Below are positions 25,832 through 45,080 of a stretch of 64,000 nt of DNA, in pieces. The notes below the pieces were generated by a model that was not told where the DNA came from, made no database searches, and was given only the letters and a program-made list of their open reading frames with translations. The first letter of the stretch is position 1; each line of letters opens with the position of its first letter. Origin of the DNA: Aphrocallistes beatrix (Eukaryota > Porifera > Hexactinellida > Sceptrulophora > Aphrocallistidae); contig OY725494.1 in NCBI GenBank assembly GCA_963281255.1, positions 4,477,934-4,541,933 on the forward strand, read 5' to 3'. The position numbers were made by a program, and so were the translations under genes.

Positions 25832-26016
25832 CAGTCGACTCCGCTTAATAGGGTCACTGTTTAATCGGGTCAACCGCTTAATCGGGCCACTTTTGGCAGG
25901 ACCAGAATAGCTCTCACACATAGAAGCTAATACAAAATATTTTGGGTAATAGGGTTCTTCGCTTAATCGGGGCAAAATGTCCTCTGACCGATGTGACCCT
26001 TAAGCGGAGTCGACTG
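25832..26016. mobile_element. Pogo/Tigger-like MITE, copy 4
   Basis: Starts CAGTCGACTCCGCTTAAT after TA and ends in the inverted copy, followed by CA instead of TA (a later point change). The interior closely matches copy 2, in the same orientation. Lies just downstream of the PRCC gene. Confidence 0.87.
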
Positions 26017-26133
26017 CATGTTAGTTTATAGATCGGAATCGCGCATTGAAACCTATGAAACGTGTAACTAAGCTAGACCCTGAAGTATTTGACAGTATCC
26101 TTAATGCATACATGAATTCTAAACATCCACCAA

Positions 26134-26940
26134 TCAAAATCCATACTTCTTCCTCGTCTCCCTTTGTGTGGCTCTGTTAGCCGCCCATTGGTTCCTCAGT
26201 TCCAGGTCATTCTGTCTGGCCTGGAAGGCTAGGTAGGTCAGCTGGTGCTTGCGTCTCTGTTGTCCGGAGGGTTGCATGCTCTTGGAAACTTTAATCGGAT
26301 ACTCTGCTTCTTCTGTCAGCCGCTTAGTCTGAGTGAGATCCACATCTCCCAGCAAATCTGTCTGGTTTATTTCGAGGATGTTTTCTGCCGACACAATCCG
26401 TTTCCTCTTCCCACCCGCTGTCAGGAACTCGACTTGAGAATCTGATTGGTTGGTTCTCGTCTCAATTTGATCCGGTGCGGGATCCAATTCCTGCGGTTCT
26501 ATTGGTTGTGCGAATTGGTACATTCCATAGCCAAACTTTGATTTTTCAGGAATTTGGGGTGCTTCTATTTCCTTTTCTGGACTTTTACTTTCAGATTCAT
26601 TCGTGGGTTTGTCTACAAAACTGAAGAATGGCACTGAGTCTTTTGAGCTCGCATCTTCATTGGCTCTTCTCTTGACCGATTTAGGGATCAGAAGACACGA
26701 ACTCCCCCCTGATTTTATTTTAGGTTTGGGGAGAAGGGAGGTCAAACCGTTTTTACTTTCTTCACACTTCAAATTATGTTTATTCTCAGATTTATTCAGA
26801 ATGCGTTTAAAGTGTGCATTGTCATCTTCATCAGAAGATTCACAGGTCGGGATAGAGAGCAGATTCGGTTTTGTGGGAGGTTTTGAAATGTTTGTAGGTT
26901 CATCTGAATCTTCACTCTCGTCATAAGCTACTAATGCCAT
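26134..26940 (-). CDS. PRCC: PRCC-like nuclear protein
   Basis: 268-aa intronless protein. The start MALVAYDESEDSDEP and the end KHQLTYLAFQARQNDLELRN / RETRKKYGF match the two most conserved parts of PRCC. In animals PRCC is a spliceosome-associated nuclear protein that interacts with the checkpoint factor MAD2B. The middle is low-complexity, acidic and Pro/Lys-rich (disordered), with a basic cluster (PKSVKRRANED) that could act as a nuclear localisation signal. It is about half the human length (491 aa), mainly through a shorter disordered region. It lies divergently to the glutaredoxin gene, with about 470 bp between the two starts. Confidence 0.87.
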   Translation of the reverse strand: MALVAYDESEDSDEPTNISKPPTKPNLLSIPTCESSDEDDNAHFKRILNKSENKHNLKCEESKNGLTSLLPKPKIKSGGSSCLLIPKSVKRRANEDASSKDSVPFFSFVDKPTNESESKSPEKEIEAPQIPEKSKFGYGMYQFAQPIEPQELDPAPDQIETRTNQSDSQVEFLTAGGKRKRIVSAENILEINQTDLLGDVDLTQTKRLTEEAEYPIKVSKSMQPSGQQRRKHQLTYLAFQARQNDLELRNQWAANRATQRETRKKYGF

Positions 26941-27217
26941 CTAATATTTAAAGTTTAATTTGTTTATCTCATTATAGTGATCATTAGAGGGGTTTTAATT
27001 TTAATTGACCCATATTTTAATATTCGGGAGGATCCCAAGCTTTTATTATTCTCATAATTCATTGGCACAATCTATCCCGATACCGAGTATTGCATACTGT
27101 GAATTAACACCTCTCAAGTTTAGGAATAAGTAAGCAAAGTATAATATTTTGGCAAGCTTATTATTACGTATTAAAACAAGACTTTTAATTAATAATTATC
27201 CTGCCAATGACACGGGA

Positions 27218-27303
27218 TCCATTCTATTTATAGCTTGGACCCCGTATTTCTAAGGTTTCCCCGCCCAAAATGACTTAATCGGAAAAGAGTTAGCAAAATC
27301 CAT
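27218..27303 (+). repeat. Dispersed ~90-bp repeat, copy 2
   Basis: The best-preserved copy: TCTATTTATAG, CTTGGACCCCGTATTTCTA, CCCCGCCCAAAATGACTTAA and GAGTTAGCAAAATCC in order. Lies about 105 bp upstream of the glutaredoxin start, within its probable promoter. Confidence 0.65.
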
Positions 27304-27407
27304 AGTACATTGTTAATATTAACATTTTTTTAGTTAAAAATAGCTCAAATTTAGCGGTATTCTACCATAAACGTGCTCACACTCTCATAAATAAAGATTA
27401 GATTAGA

Positions 27408-27728
27408 ATGGCGGAGAAATTGGATTTCAAGAGTGTGATTGAGAAAGACATCGCTAACAACAACGTGGTCGTGTACAGCAAGAGCTACTGTCCATTCTGC
27501 GACGCAGCTAAGGAGATATTCACCAAACACAAAACGCCAGGCGTCTACATCAAGGAGCTAGATCTGGACTTCAGGAATGGGAACGAAATACAGAATACGC
27601 TGGAAGAAATTACGAAGCAGAGAAGCGTTCCAAACATTTTCATCAACAAGAAACACATCGGTGGATGCGATGCTCTACAAAAGCTGGAGAAGAGTGGAGA
27701 ACTGAAGAAGTTACTAGCTAAGCTCTAG
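27408..27728 (+). CDS. GLRX: Dithiol glutaredoxin
   Basis: 106-aa small thiol oxidoreductase that reduces disulfides and glutathionylated proteins with glutathione. The active site CPFC is at residues 28-31 (family usually CPYC), after VVVYSKSY. The cis-Pro loop SVPNIFI (73-79) and the glutathione-binding GGCD (85-88) are present. Full length for a class I glutaredoxin, intronless, no targeting sequence visible, so probably cytosolic. GC-richer than its surroundings, as expected for a well-expressed gene. Confidence 0.96.
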   Translation: MAEKLDFKSVIEKDIANNNVVVYSKSYCPFCDAAKEIFTKHKTPGVYIKELDLDFRNGNEIQNTLEEITKQRSVPNIFINKKHIGGCDALQKLEKSGELKKLLAKL

Positions 27729-27831
27729 CAGCTTCTGAGTTAGATATGTTACTAGCGAATTAGTGGTTGTTACTCTGTGGTGCAGTGTGTTGTGTTGAAA
27801 ATATCTTAGCTAAATATAACTAAACTAAATA

Positions 27832-28001
27832 CAGTCAGGGTCGCTTAATATGAACATTCGTTTATTATGAACTAACCTCCTGGTCCCAATTTCATTTTTT
27901 AGATAGGGTTTGTATTGAATCAAGTTCGCTTAATATGAAGTATCTCTATTATGAACAGATTTTTTGGTCCCCTGGTGGTTCACAATAAGCGACCCTGACT
28001 G
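27832..28001. mobile_element. Pogo/Tigger-like MITE, second family
   Basis: Left end CAGTCAGGGTCGCTTAATAT, right end its inverse (AATAAGCGACCCTGACTG), TA on both sides. Related in design to, but distinct in sequence from, the CAGTCGACTCC family. Sits about 100 bp past the glutaredoxin stop. Confidence 0.85.
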
Positions 28002-28060
28002 TAGTTATATTCCAGGACTTCAAGCGTGAGAGGATGCTGTCTAGACAAGGGAGAGGGATA

Positions 28061-28196
28061 CAGGGTCATAGCCACCGGTCCGGCTGGTTCGATTTCAACC
28101 TGACCACTTTTGACAAATTTAGCCTCAAAGGGGACCATTCTGTACGATCGGACTAGTTTCAACCGGACCACTTCACACCTAGTGTCTACGGCCCTG
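28061..28196. mobile_element. Inverted-repeat element, 'GCCGTAGCCAC' family, best copy
   Basis: Left end CAGGGTCATAGCCACCGGT; the right end ACACCTAGTGTCTACGGCCCTG is its imperfect inverse. Interior has GGACCATTCTGTACG and AACCGGACCACTTCAC, shared with 22260 and 43200. Target duplication unclear (ATA on each side), so I do not assign a superfamily. Confidence 0.7.
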
Positions 28197-28709
28197 ATAT
28201 AGCTAGTTATGGATAAGGAAGGAAAGGATATATGTATCCGGAAATCTTCTAAAATGAAATATCAGATACTGATTGCTGAAGATAAAAATAGATGAAATTC
28301 AATAGAATTTCTTTTTTTAATTCAATTATACAATATCTGAAAATAAGTCACTTATAAGGTATGGATGCGCTTATAAAAAGTTAATAAGAACTTTTTATAG
28401 AACGGTGAGAATTGAATTGACAGAAAACATTGCTCGATTGGGATTGATGCGGCGTGGAACCCATAGATCTTCCCAAACTTTTCAATCACGTACACGTTAC
28501 CCCCGAAATACTACAATTCTGTACAATCACCCCAGCGGGTACTTACTCTAGGTTAGGAACACAAGAAGTTAAATTTAGACATCTCTCTCCTAAATCTTTA
28601 TGAAGGAGATAATGCATTATAGACTTGGTGCATGTATTGTCTTAAATATTCTCCATTATTGACTTTATGGACCAAATCAAATCAAGTTAGAGAGTTGCGG
28701 TAGAGACGA

Positions 28710-38578
<9,869 letters not shown>

Positions 38579-38817
38579 TAACCGCAACCCTATCTCTTCA
38601 AATTGGTTATGTAAATTTATATGACATTCCTTTGATCCATTACGTGAACTAAATGCTAATTGCAGAGTTATCATGGTGTACTGCCGTATTGTGTTATTAA
38701 GTGTAGTTAATACAATGCTAATATATCAGTTATATTCGTTCCTGGATATTTATTACGCTTCAAGGAATAACGAAATCCACGGACATTCCTGTGATTATTG
38801 GGGTACATTATTGTTGT

Positions 38818-38901
38818 CAACTCGTATCACATACCAACTCGTACCACGTACCAACTCGTACCACATACCAACTCGTACCACATACCAACTCGTACCAAGT
38901 T
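38818..38901. repeat. 17-bp minisatellite, about five units
   Basis: Tandem units of CAACTCGTACCACATAC with a few substitutions, about 240 bp after the CDK stop codon. Confidence 0.9.
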
Positions 38902-39101
38902 AACAGAAAATCCTTCTTTTCGCTGTTCTTACATATATCTCATCCAAAATACTATAGAAATCATACATTTCATTTTAGTAGTTAGTACGAGTTGACTGTT
39001 TCTCCTGAATACATAGGACGACTTTAAACTGAGTAATTCGAGTGTGTAGTTTCGAAATTGTCAGATTTTCAGTAGTTGTCGTGGTTTGAATGAATTGGCC
39101 T

Positions 39102-39181
39102 CCATGGATAGACCCATTTTAGTGCTTTTCATTTATGATGCAAAGCAATAGGATGTTCGAATACTTTCGTCAAGGCAGTGT
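39102..39181. mobile_element. Decayed half of a Tc1/mariner-like MITE
   Basis: GGATAGACCCATTTTAGTGC through GTTCGAATACTTTCGTCAAG, ending GGCAGTGTA, matches the right half of the elements at 30428 and 32241. The left half is not visible. Confidence 0.6.
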
Positions 39182-39435
39182 AGTTGTGTAGGAAAATACA
39201 TAGACACATGAGTGTGCCCAAAATAGATTTCACCATAAGATCAGATCAGCAGTTCTTCAGACTTAGTCGGACTGTTGACCTGGTCTTACCTGATATTACA
39301 TCTGGGGTAACATTATATTCTGGATCGACCTGAAAATTGGTTATCGTTTTTCAAACTATGGTCATGTACTGATAGAACAATCTCTATTTATATGGAAACT
39401 GCAGCTCAAATTATCCATTAATTTTGTACAATCAA

Positions 39436-41178
39436 ATGTCCGTGTACGATAGTATCTCAATCAGGTGTGTAGAGAAGGAGAGATTGGTAGCTTCCCCCAA
39501 ACCTCAAAAATCTAACTTATTCAAGAAGATTTTCTGTCTTCCATTTCCTCCTGGATTTTCTCAGTTCCCAAGCGTTAAAATCGTATTACTCGTTGTGCTA
39601 CTACATCGCATACACATCTACTCAACTTTCAATTTTATCAATGGACTTTCCGAAACGCGGGAAAATCAAAGTACGGTAACAGAGAATTCCGCCATTACAG
39701 CTCAGCTTTTCATGAGCTCTGCTCTGTTCTTGGCGCCTCTTCCAGGACTAATCGCAGATAAATATGTCCCGCGGGCGAAAATGGTAATGATAAGCTTGAT
39801 CCTTTCTTTCATCGGATCTTTCATTCAATCCATATTTCATAGTATCTACGAACTAGCGGATTTAAAAATAGATCCATTCGTGTACTATTTCGTCCATATC
39901 ACCGCTATCTTGTTCCTCACGGTGGGATCATCTGGCGCCTACGCACTCCTGGTCCCAGTGGGTGTGGACCAGATGGAGGGGGCCAATGAGGTAAGACTCA
40001 AGTCCTACTTCAACTGGCATTACTGGTTCATTAACGTAGGCGCTCTGCTAGCAGCAGGTCGATACTTCATCTACGTAGGCACACAGAGTGATAGAGTCAT
40101 CCTGCTAGCGAGCTCCTACCTCGCCACTCTCTCCATCTTCCTCGCCCTCATCCTGCTCATGATCTCTCTCCACTGCTCGCTGCTGCAGCGAAATCAGCCC
40201 CCGGGGGGCACGCCGCTCAAACAGGTGGTCGGAGTGGTCTGGTGCGCCCTGTCCAACCGCTACTCTCAGAGACGAGAGTCCACCTACAGCACTCTCCGTC
40301 TGTCCGACTACGCTCTGCTAGAGAACAGAGGCCGCTACTCGTACGAACAGGTGCAGGACGTGAAAACCTTCTTCAAAATCCTCTTCGTGCTCATATCCAT
40401 GGTCTGGTATTTCGGTGTTTACAACTTGTTGTTCTCTGTTTACGTTGATCAAGGACAACAAATTTCCTGCGCAACGGACACGTATTATTCGAATTTAGTG
40501 ATTTTCCTTACCGATTGTACTACCATACTTTTGCTCTTACCAATTTTCGAATTTTTTCGATGGAAATGTCAGACAGTGAATTTCAGTTTCTCTAAAATCC
40601 TCTACAAGTTCCAGGTTGGGATCGTATTCGCTTTCTTCTCCATTCTATTCGCCCTAACTCTTAACTTATTTTCACAATTCGGTGTCCTAGCGTGCGGTTC
40701 ATATAACTGGGATGATGGCACTAAAGCTAGCCTTATTCTACAGAGAATTCCCGCGATAATTCCACAGTCACTCTTCATTTCAGTTTCAGAATGTTTCGCC
40801 ATTGTTGGATCGATGGAATTCGTCTATGCACAATCTCCACACCAAATGAAAGGCTTCATTTTTGGGATTCTTCAATGTTTTACTGGAATCGGTTTCTACA
40901 TTCCAATTGTCATTTACATCGTATTACGAGCGACGAGCTGTGATAGCCTCAATTCCACCTCGACTCTTTCTACAAGTAACTACACAACGAACTGTCTCGT
41001 GTTGAGAGGCAAGCAAACATCTCACGGAACAAACGATTACGTCTTTTACACGATATATCTCGGCTGTACGCTGGTCTACTGTTTCTTGTTTTTCGCAATT
41101 GCAAAGTTTTATCAGAGAAGAGAGAGACAGAAAATTGAAACTTGGCCGAACCAACCACGAGTCAGTCTGTCGAATTGA
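39436..41178 (+). CDS. SLC15/POT-type oligopeptide transporter paralogue A
   Basis: 580-aa intronless membrane protein of the proton-coupled oligopeptide transporter (PTR2/SLC15) fold. I start at ATG 39436; the open frame extends four codons upstream to a TTG. Supporting segments: VPVGVDQMEGANEVRLKSYF then NWHYWFINVGALLA (the PTR2 signature region), and VYAQSPHQMKGFIFGILQ near the end, equivalent to the family's QAPxSMKG motif. About 12 hydrophobic segments are expected from the pattern. The first membrane segment reads LHRIHIYSTFNF where the family normally has the proton-coupling E-x-x-E-R motif; the glutamates are missing. The C-terminus is cytosolic-type and basic (RRERQKIETWP). A convergent paralogue lies 294 bp downstream. 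The central third is nearly identical to that paralogue and much more GC-rich than the ends. Confidence 0.85.
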   Translation: MSVYDSISIRCVEKERLVASPKPQKSNLFKKIFCLPFPPGFSQFPSVKIVLLVVLLHRIHIYSTFNFINGLSETRENQSTVTENSAITAQLFMSSALFLAPLPGLIADKYVPRAKMVMISLILSFIGSFIQSIFHSIYELADLKIDPFVYYFVHITAILFLTVGSSGAYALLVPVGVDQMEGANEVRLKSYFNWHYWFINVGALLAAGRYFIYVGTQSDRVILLASSYLATLSIFLALILLMISLHCSLLQRNQPPGGTPLKQVVGVVWCALSNRYSQRRESTYSTLRLSDYALLENRGRYSYEQVQDVKTFFKILFVLISMVWYFGVYNLLFSVYVDQGQQISCATDTYYSNLVIFLTDCTTILLLLPIFEFFRWKCQTVNFSFSKILYKFQVGIVFAFFSILFALTLNLFSQFGVLACGSYNWDDGTKASLILQRIPAIIPQSLFISVSECFAIVGSMEFVYAQSPHQMKGFIFGILQCFTGIGFYIPIVIYIVLRATSCDSLNSTSTLSTSNYTTNCLVLRGKQTSHGTNDYVFYTIYLGCTLVYCFLFFAIAKFYQRRERQKIETWPNQPRVSLSN

Positions 41179-41472
41179 AGACGTTTTTGGTTATTTTGTA
41201 TTAAAGTGTCTTAATGTTATTTCACCCAGGAAATAATTAAGTATATTTTTAGATATTTATGTCATTAGAACGTAACGAATTGTCTGTTGACAGACCGATA
41301 GTGCAGCTCTATCAAACACCAACCAGGGATATACGAGTATAGAGATACGTGATCCTTTGTACTCGGGTAGGTAGTACTTAACATAAAAATGCGATTCAAA
41401 TATTGAACTAAATAATGAATTCAGTAAAAATATCGTTTAAAATAAATCGAAATAAAAATAAGTTACAAAGGT

Positions 41473-43149
41473 TTAATGCCTTGGAGGCTCGGGCCAAATT
41501 TCGATCTTTTGTCTTTCCCTTCTTTTGTACAGTTTCGTCATAGCCAATAGTCCCACCATATACGCCAGTGTAATTCCCACGAAGATAGCGTAGTAAACGA
41601 AATTCAGTGATTCCTGCCCAAAACAGTGAGGAGAGTGCACCAAACAAGTTTTACAATTATTCTCATCCTTGTAACAGTTCGATGCTCGCTGTAGTATGTA
41701 ATACAAGATAACTGGAATGTAAGACCCGATACCTATCATGCACTGAAGAATCCCGAATAGGAATCCGATCATTTGGTGTGGAGATTGAGCGTACACGAAT
41801 TCCATAGCTCCAACAACCGCGAAGCATTCTGAAACAGCGAGAATCATCGTCTGTGGAATTATGAAATAGATTGAAATGGATTCTTTATTCGCGTGTGACG
41901 CGTAAGAGTATATGTTCAGTGCAAACGCTATCAGCAGTCCTATGCAGCTAATAACGACTCCGATTAGGAACTTGTATAGAATCTTGGCCAGGTTTATGTG
42001 AGCTGTGAGGCATAGGTTTCTGATGAGTTCAATCAGCGGCAATAAAGTCAGCAATATTGCAGAGTCTGTGAAGAAAATCAATCTCGTGGAAAAGAAAGTG
42101 GTGGTGCTATTCTGAGACAGGTCTGCTCCTTGAAGTGTGAAAGCAGTGTCCTCGAGATTGTCCACACCGAAATACCAGACCATGGATATGAGCACGAAGA
42201 GGATTTTGAAGAAGGTTTTCACGTCCTGCACCTGTTCGTACGAGTAGCGGCCTCTGTTCTCTAGCAGAGCGTAGTCGGACAGACGGAGAGTGCTATAGGT
42301 GGACTCGCGTCTCTGAGAGTAGCGGTTGGACAGGGCGCACCAGACCACTCCGACCACCTGTTTGAGCGGCGTGCCCCCTGGGGGCTGATTTCGCTGCAGC
42401 AGCGAGCAGTGGAGAGAGAGCATGAGCAGGATGAGGGCGAGGAAGATGGAGAGAGTGGCGAGGTAGGAGCTCGCTAGCAGGATGACTCTATCACTCTGTG
42501 TGTCTACGTAGATGAATCGACCTGCTGCTAGCAGAGCGCCTACGTTAATGAACCAGTAATGCCAGTTGAAGTAGGACTTGAGTCTTACCTCATTGGCCCC
42601 CTCCATCTGGTCCACACCCACTGGGACCAGGAGTGCATAGGCGCCAGATGATCCCACCGTGAGGAACAAGATAGCGGTGATATGGACACAATAGTACACA
42701 GCGGGAGAGATGGACACAATATTGAGTTCGTAGATGCTATGGAATAGGGATTGAATGGAAGATCCAATACAAGATATGAATAGGCATAGCTGTAGCACTT
42801 TCACCCGAGGAAGATACTTGTCGGCAAACATTCCAGCCAGGGGGGCAAGAAACCGAGCACTTGTCATTAACAACTGCGCGGTGACAGTGGAATCCTCATT
42901 CACAGAATTCCCCCTGCCCTCACCACGCGTGGAAGTTAGGCCTATTATGAAGTGGAACGACGAATAGATGTGCAGTCTGTGCAGCAGCACTATCAATAGG
43001 ATAATCTTGCAGGCCGGGAATCTGGAGAATCCCGGTGGTAACGGTGCATGGTAGAGTTTATTGAGGGGTGAAGTAATGGTGAGTTTCTCTGAGTTAACTG
43101 ATCCCCTCCTGATTAGCTCATCGTCTCTGATGGATCCGTACGTTGTCAT
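41473..43149 (-). CDS. SLC15/POT-type oligopeptide transporter paralogue B
   Basis: 558-aa intronless paralogue of gene A, tail-to-tail with it. I place the start at 43149 (MTTYGSIRDDELIRRG). An in-frame upstream ATG at 43242 would add 31 residues, but those codons lie in or next to a transposon-like element (43200-43329), so the longer form is doubtful. The same PTR2 signature (VGVDQMEGANEVRLKSYF) and VYAQSPHQMIGFLFG motif are present. The E-x-x-E-R proton motif is again replaced, by LHRLHIYSSF. It ends RRERQKIEIWPEPPRH, like gene A. The middle (about 42170-42690) is nearly identical to A at nucleotide level; the rest is clearly diverged. Confidence 0.85.
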   Translation of the reverse strand: MTTYGSIRDDELIRRGSVNSEKLTITSPLNKLYHAPLPPGFSRFPACKIILLIVLLHRLHIYSSFHFIIGLTSTRGEGRGNSVNEDSTVTAQLLMTSARFLAPLAGMFADKYLPRVKVLQLCLFISCIGSSIQSLFHSIYELNIVSISPAVYYCVHITAILFLTVGSSGAYALLVPVGVDQMEGANEVRLKSYFNWHYWFINVGALLAAGRFIYVDTQSDRVILLASSYLATLSIFLALILLMLSLHCSLLQRNQPPGGTPLKQVVGVVWCALSNRYSQRRESTYSTLRLSDYALLENRGRYSYEQVQDVKTFFKILFVLISMVWYFGVDNLEDTAFTLQGADLSQNSTTTFFSTRLIFFTDSAILLTLLPLIELIRNLCLTAHINLAKILYKFLIGVVISCIGLLIAFALNIYSYASHANKESISIYFIIPQTMILAVSECFAVVGAMEFVYAQSPHQMIGFLFGILQCMIGIGSYIPVILYYILQRASNCYKDENNCKTCLVHSPHCFGQESLNFVYYAIFVGITLAYMVGLLAMTKLYKRRERQKIEIWPEPPRH

Positions 43150-43199
43150 TGCTAGTATAATACGGTAACATAGATCTAACCTCTCTATACCGGCATTAT

Positions 43200-43329
43200 G
43201 CCGTAGCCACCGGTATGGTTGGTCCGGTTTCAACCGGGTCACTTTTCACCAATTTAAAACCTCAAAAGGACAATTTTGTACGGTCGGACTGGTTTCAACC
43301 GGACCACTTCACACCTGGTGTCTACGGCC
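43200..43329. mobile_element. Inverted-repeat element, 'GCCGTAGCCAC' family, at the 5' end of transporter B
   Basis: Left end GCCGTAGCCACCGGT; the right end CACCTGGTGTCTACGGC is its inverse. Interior shared with 22260 and 28061. It overlaps the upstream in-frame ATG of transporter B. Confidence 0.75.
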
Positions 43330-43499
43330 GTATAAGGGTTGAGACAAACATGGATCTTTGAATAGTAAACACTATTTGGCTGTCGAATTTTTATAATTTT
43401 ATCTGGGAATGACAAATTTAGGTAAGTCACGATTCGTCTCTGCTACCTTGGAATAGGTTATGACGACTATCCGAATCGAAATGATCCTCGAATTTGGAC

Positions 43500-43690
43500 A
43501 TACCTAATTTCCGGGACGGATACAATCCCTAATATCCGTCCTGTTCCAGAAGTTAGGGCATGCCTAATTTCCGGGACGAGTCAAGATGCCTAATTCCCAG
43601 GCGGGACAGAAAAGGTACCTAATTTCCGGGACGGGATACCGTCCCGGAAATTAGGCATGCCCCAGAAGTTAGGTATCTAGACTTTCGGGG
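43500..43690. repeat. GC-rich 'CCTAATTTCCGGGACGGG' repeat cluster
   Basis: Several direct and inverted copies of GCCTAATTTCCGGGACGGG, e.g. a head-to-head pair around 43616-43660. Same family as 35381-35492. Confidence 0.75.
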
Positions 43691-43953
43691 ACAGTTTCGT
43701 CCCGGGAATTACATAGTTAAGTTCTCTAATTTAAGCAACCACAGAATGTCATTGATTCTTCGATATTTTTTATAGAGCAATTAAAATGGTTGTTACTAAA
43801 ATCCGGGATGGGACGGCACAGCGGCGGGATATTCCGGGTTTTGACTAAAATACGGGACACGTTTTTGAATCTGCCCAAAGGACTCATGTTTCACTGGATA
43901 TATATCTAGGAAGTAAAACACAATTTATGACGTACCTTGCTAATACATCCAAC

Positions 43954-43985
43954 CATAGCCTACTCTATATATAGAGTAGGCTATG
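43954..43985. repeat. Perfect 32-bp palindrome
   Basis: CATAGCCTACTCTATA is followed immediately by its exact reverse complement, with no loop. Confidence 0.9.
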
Positions 43986-44806
43986 ATCCAACTTAACAAG
44001 AATCTCAATAATACTAGTGTAATATCATTTAGTTCTCTATGAATAGTTTCAAATCTAAACTCATTCATATTGGTTGTGTAATTATTGTATGAATGAAAAA
44101 GGATATTTAAATATTAAAATCAATCTCACACTTGCATTTGATAACGAGTGTTAAATCCAGAACAATATAAATCTGTTTGCATTACATAGTGTGAAATGAA
44201 TAATTAATTATCAAATTAAGATTGTCAAAATGCTACGTTTTAGAAAAAATCTGCAAATACAAAAGGAGTCAAAATTGTCCTATGCACTTCATTTGACCAA
44301 AAAACACCTTGTCTGGACCTTCAAAGGTGTCTCGGATTTTAGTAACAACCATTAAAATGAGAGGTCAGCAGGTTTTCCCAGGAATTAATTGAGTGGTATC
44401 ACTACCAACATCGTGATTGCTGATGAACAATGATGATAGCAAATGTTCGCTAACGAGAAAATAGAAAAGTGCTTCTAGAAAGTTAATTCATCGATGTTAT
44501 TGAATTATAAATATAACGTAATGTATCAATTAATTTTATTACAATGATTCATATAACATAGAGAATTCAACTAAGTTATGAGAAAATGGATTATACAGCG
44601 CATTTGTGAATAAGACATTGTAATATAGCTCACTTCTACAAAAATACTATTTGAATTGTCAATAATGCTTGTGCATATATTACACATAGAATTATTCCTT
44701 TCGATATTACACAATGTTGTTTCAGGGTATATTATGCGAACCACACAATTAATAATTAATGAATACTATGTTATCGACTAACGAACTTCCTCTCCAACTT
44801 CTAATA

Positions 44807-44969
44807 CAGTGGTTCCCAACCTGGGGTCCATGGACCCCTTAGTGGTCCACAGAAGATATCAGGGGGTCCACAGGATTCAAAATTTTGCATTACGGTTAAT
44901 GAGAAGGGTCCACAGAATATAGGAAATTGTTATAAGGGGTCTACAACCAAAAAAGGTTGAAAACCGCTG
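44807..44969. mobile_element. hAT-like MITE
   Basis: Left end CAGTGGTTCCCAACCTGGGG, right end AGGTTGAAAACCGCTG. This is the classic terminus of hAT (Charlie-type) elements. The flanking 8-mers TTCTAATA and TTCCAGTA match at 6 of 8 positions, as for an aged target duplication. No coding region. Confidence 0.85.
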
Positions 44970-45080
44970 TTCCAGTATGTCAGATTCGAATCTAAAATTT
45001 ATTTTGATCGAATGGATAAGTCAGCACTTATAAAACGAAGAATTGACGATTTTTAGACTGTTTATATTGTATTAGTTTTA

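Larger units (their letters stand above)
43330..45080. other. Intergenic region between transporter B and DUS1L
   Basis: No gene seen. Contains the GC-rich repeat cluster (43500-43690), a further GGGACGG-rich patch (43800-43865), a perfect palindrome (43954-43985) and an hAT-like MITE (44807-44969). Confidence 0.6.

Noticed and set aside
38818..38901. Regular 17-bp repeats resembling a CRISPR array
   Set aside because: Units are directly adjacent without spacers, and the window is eukaryotic; this is a minisatellite.
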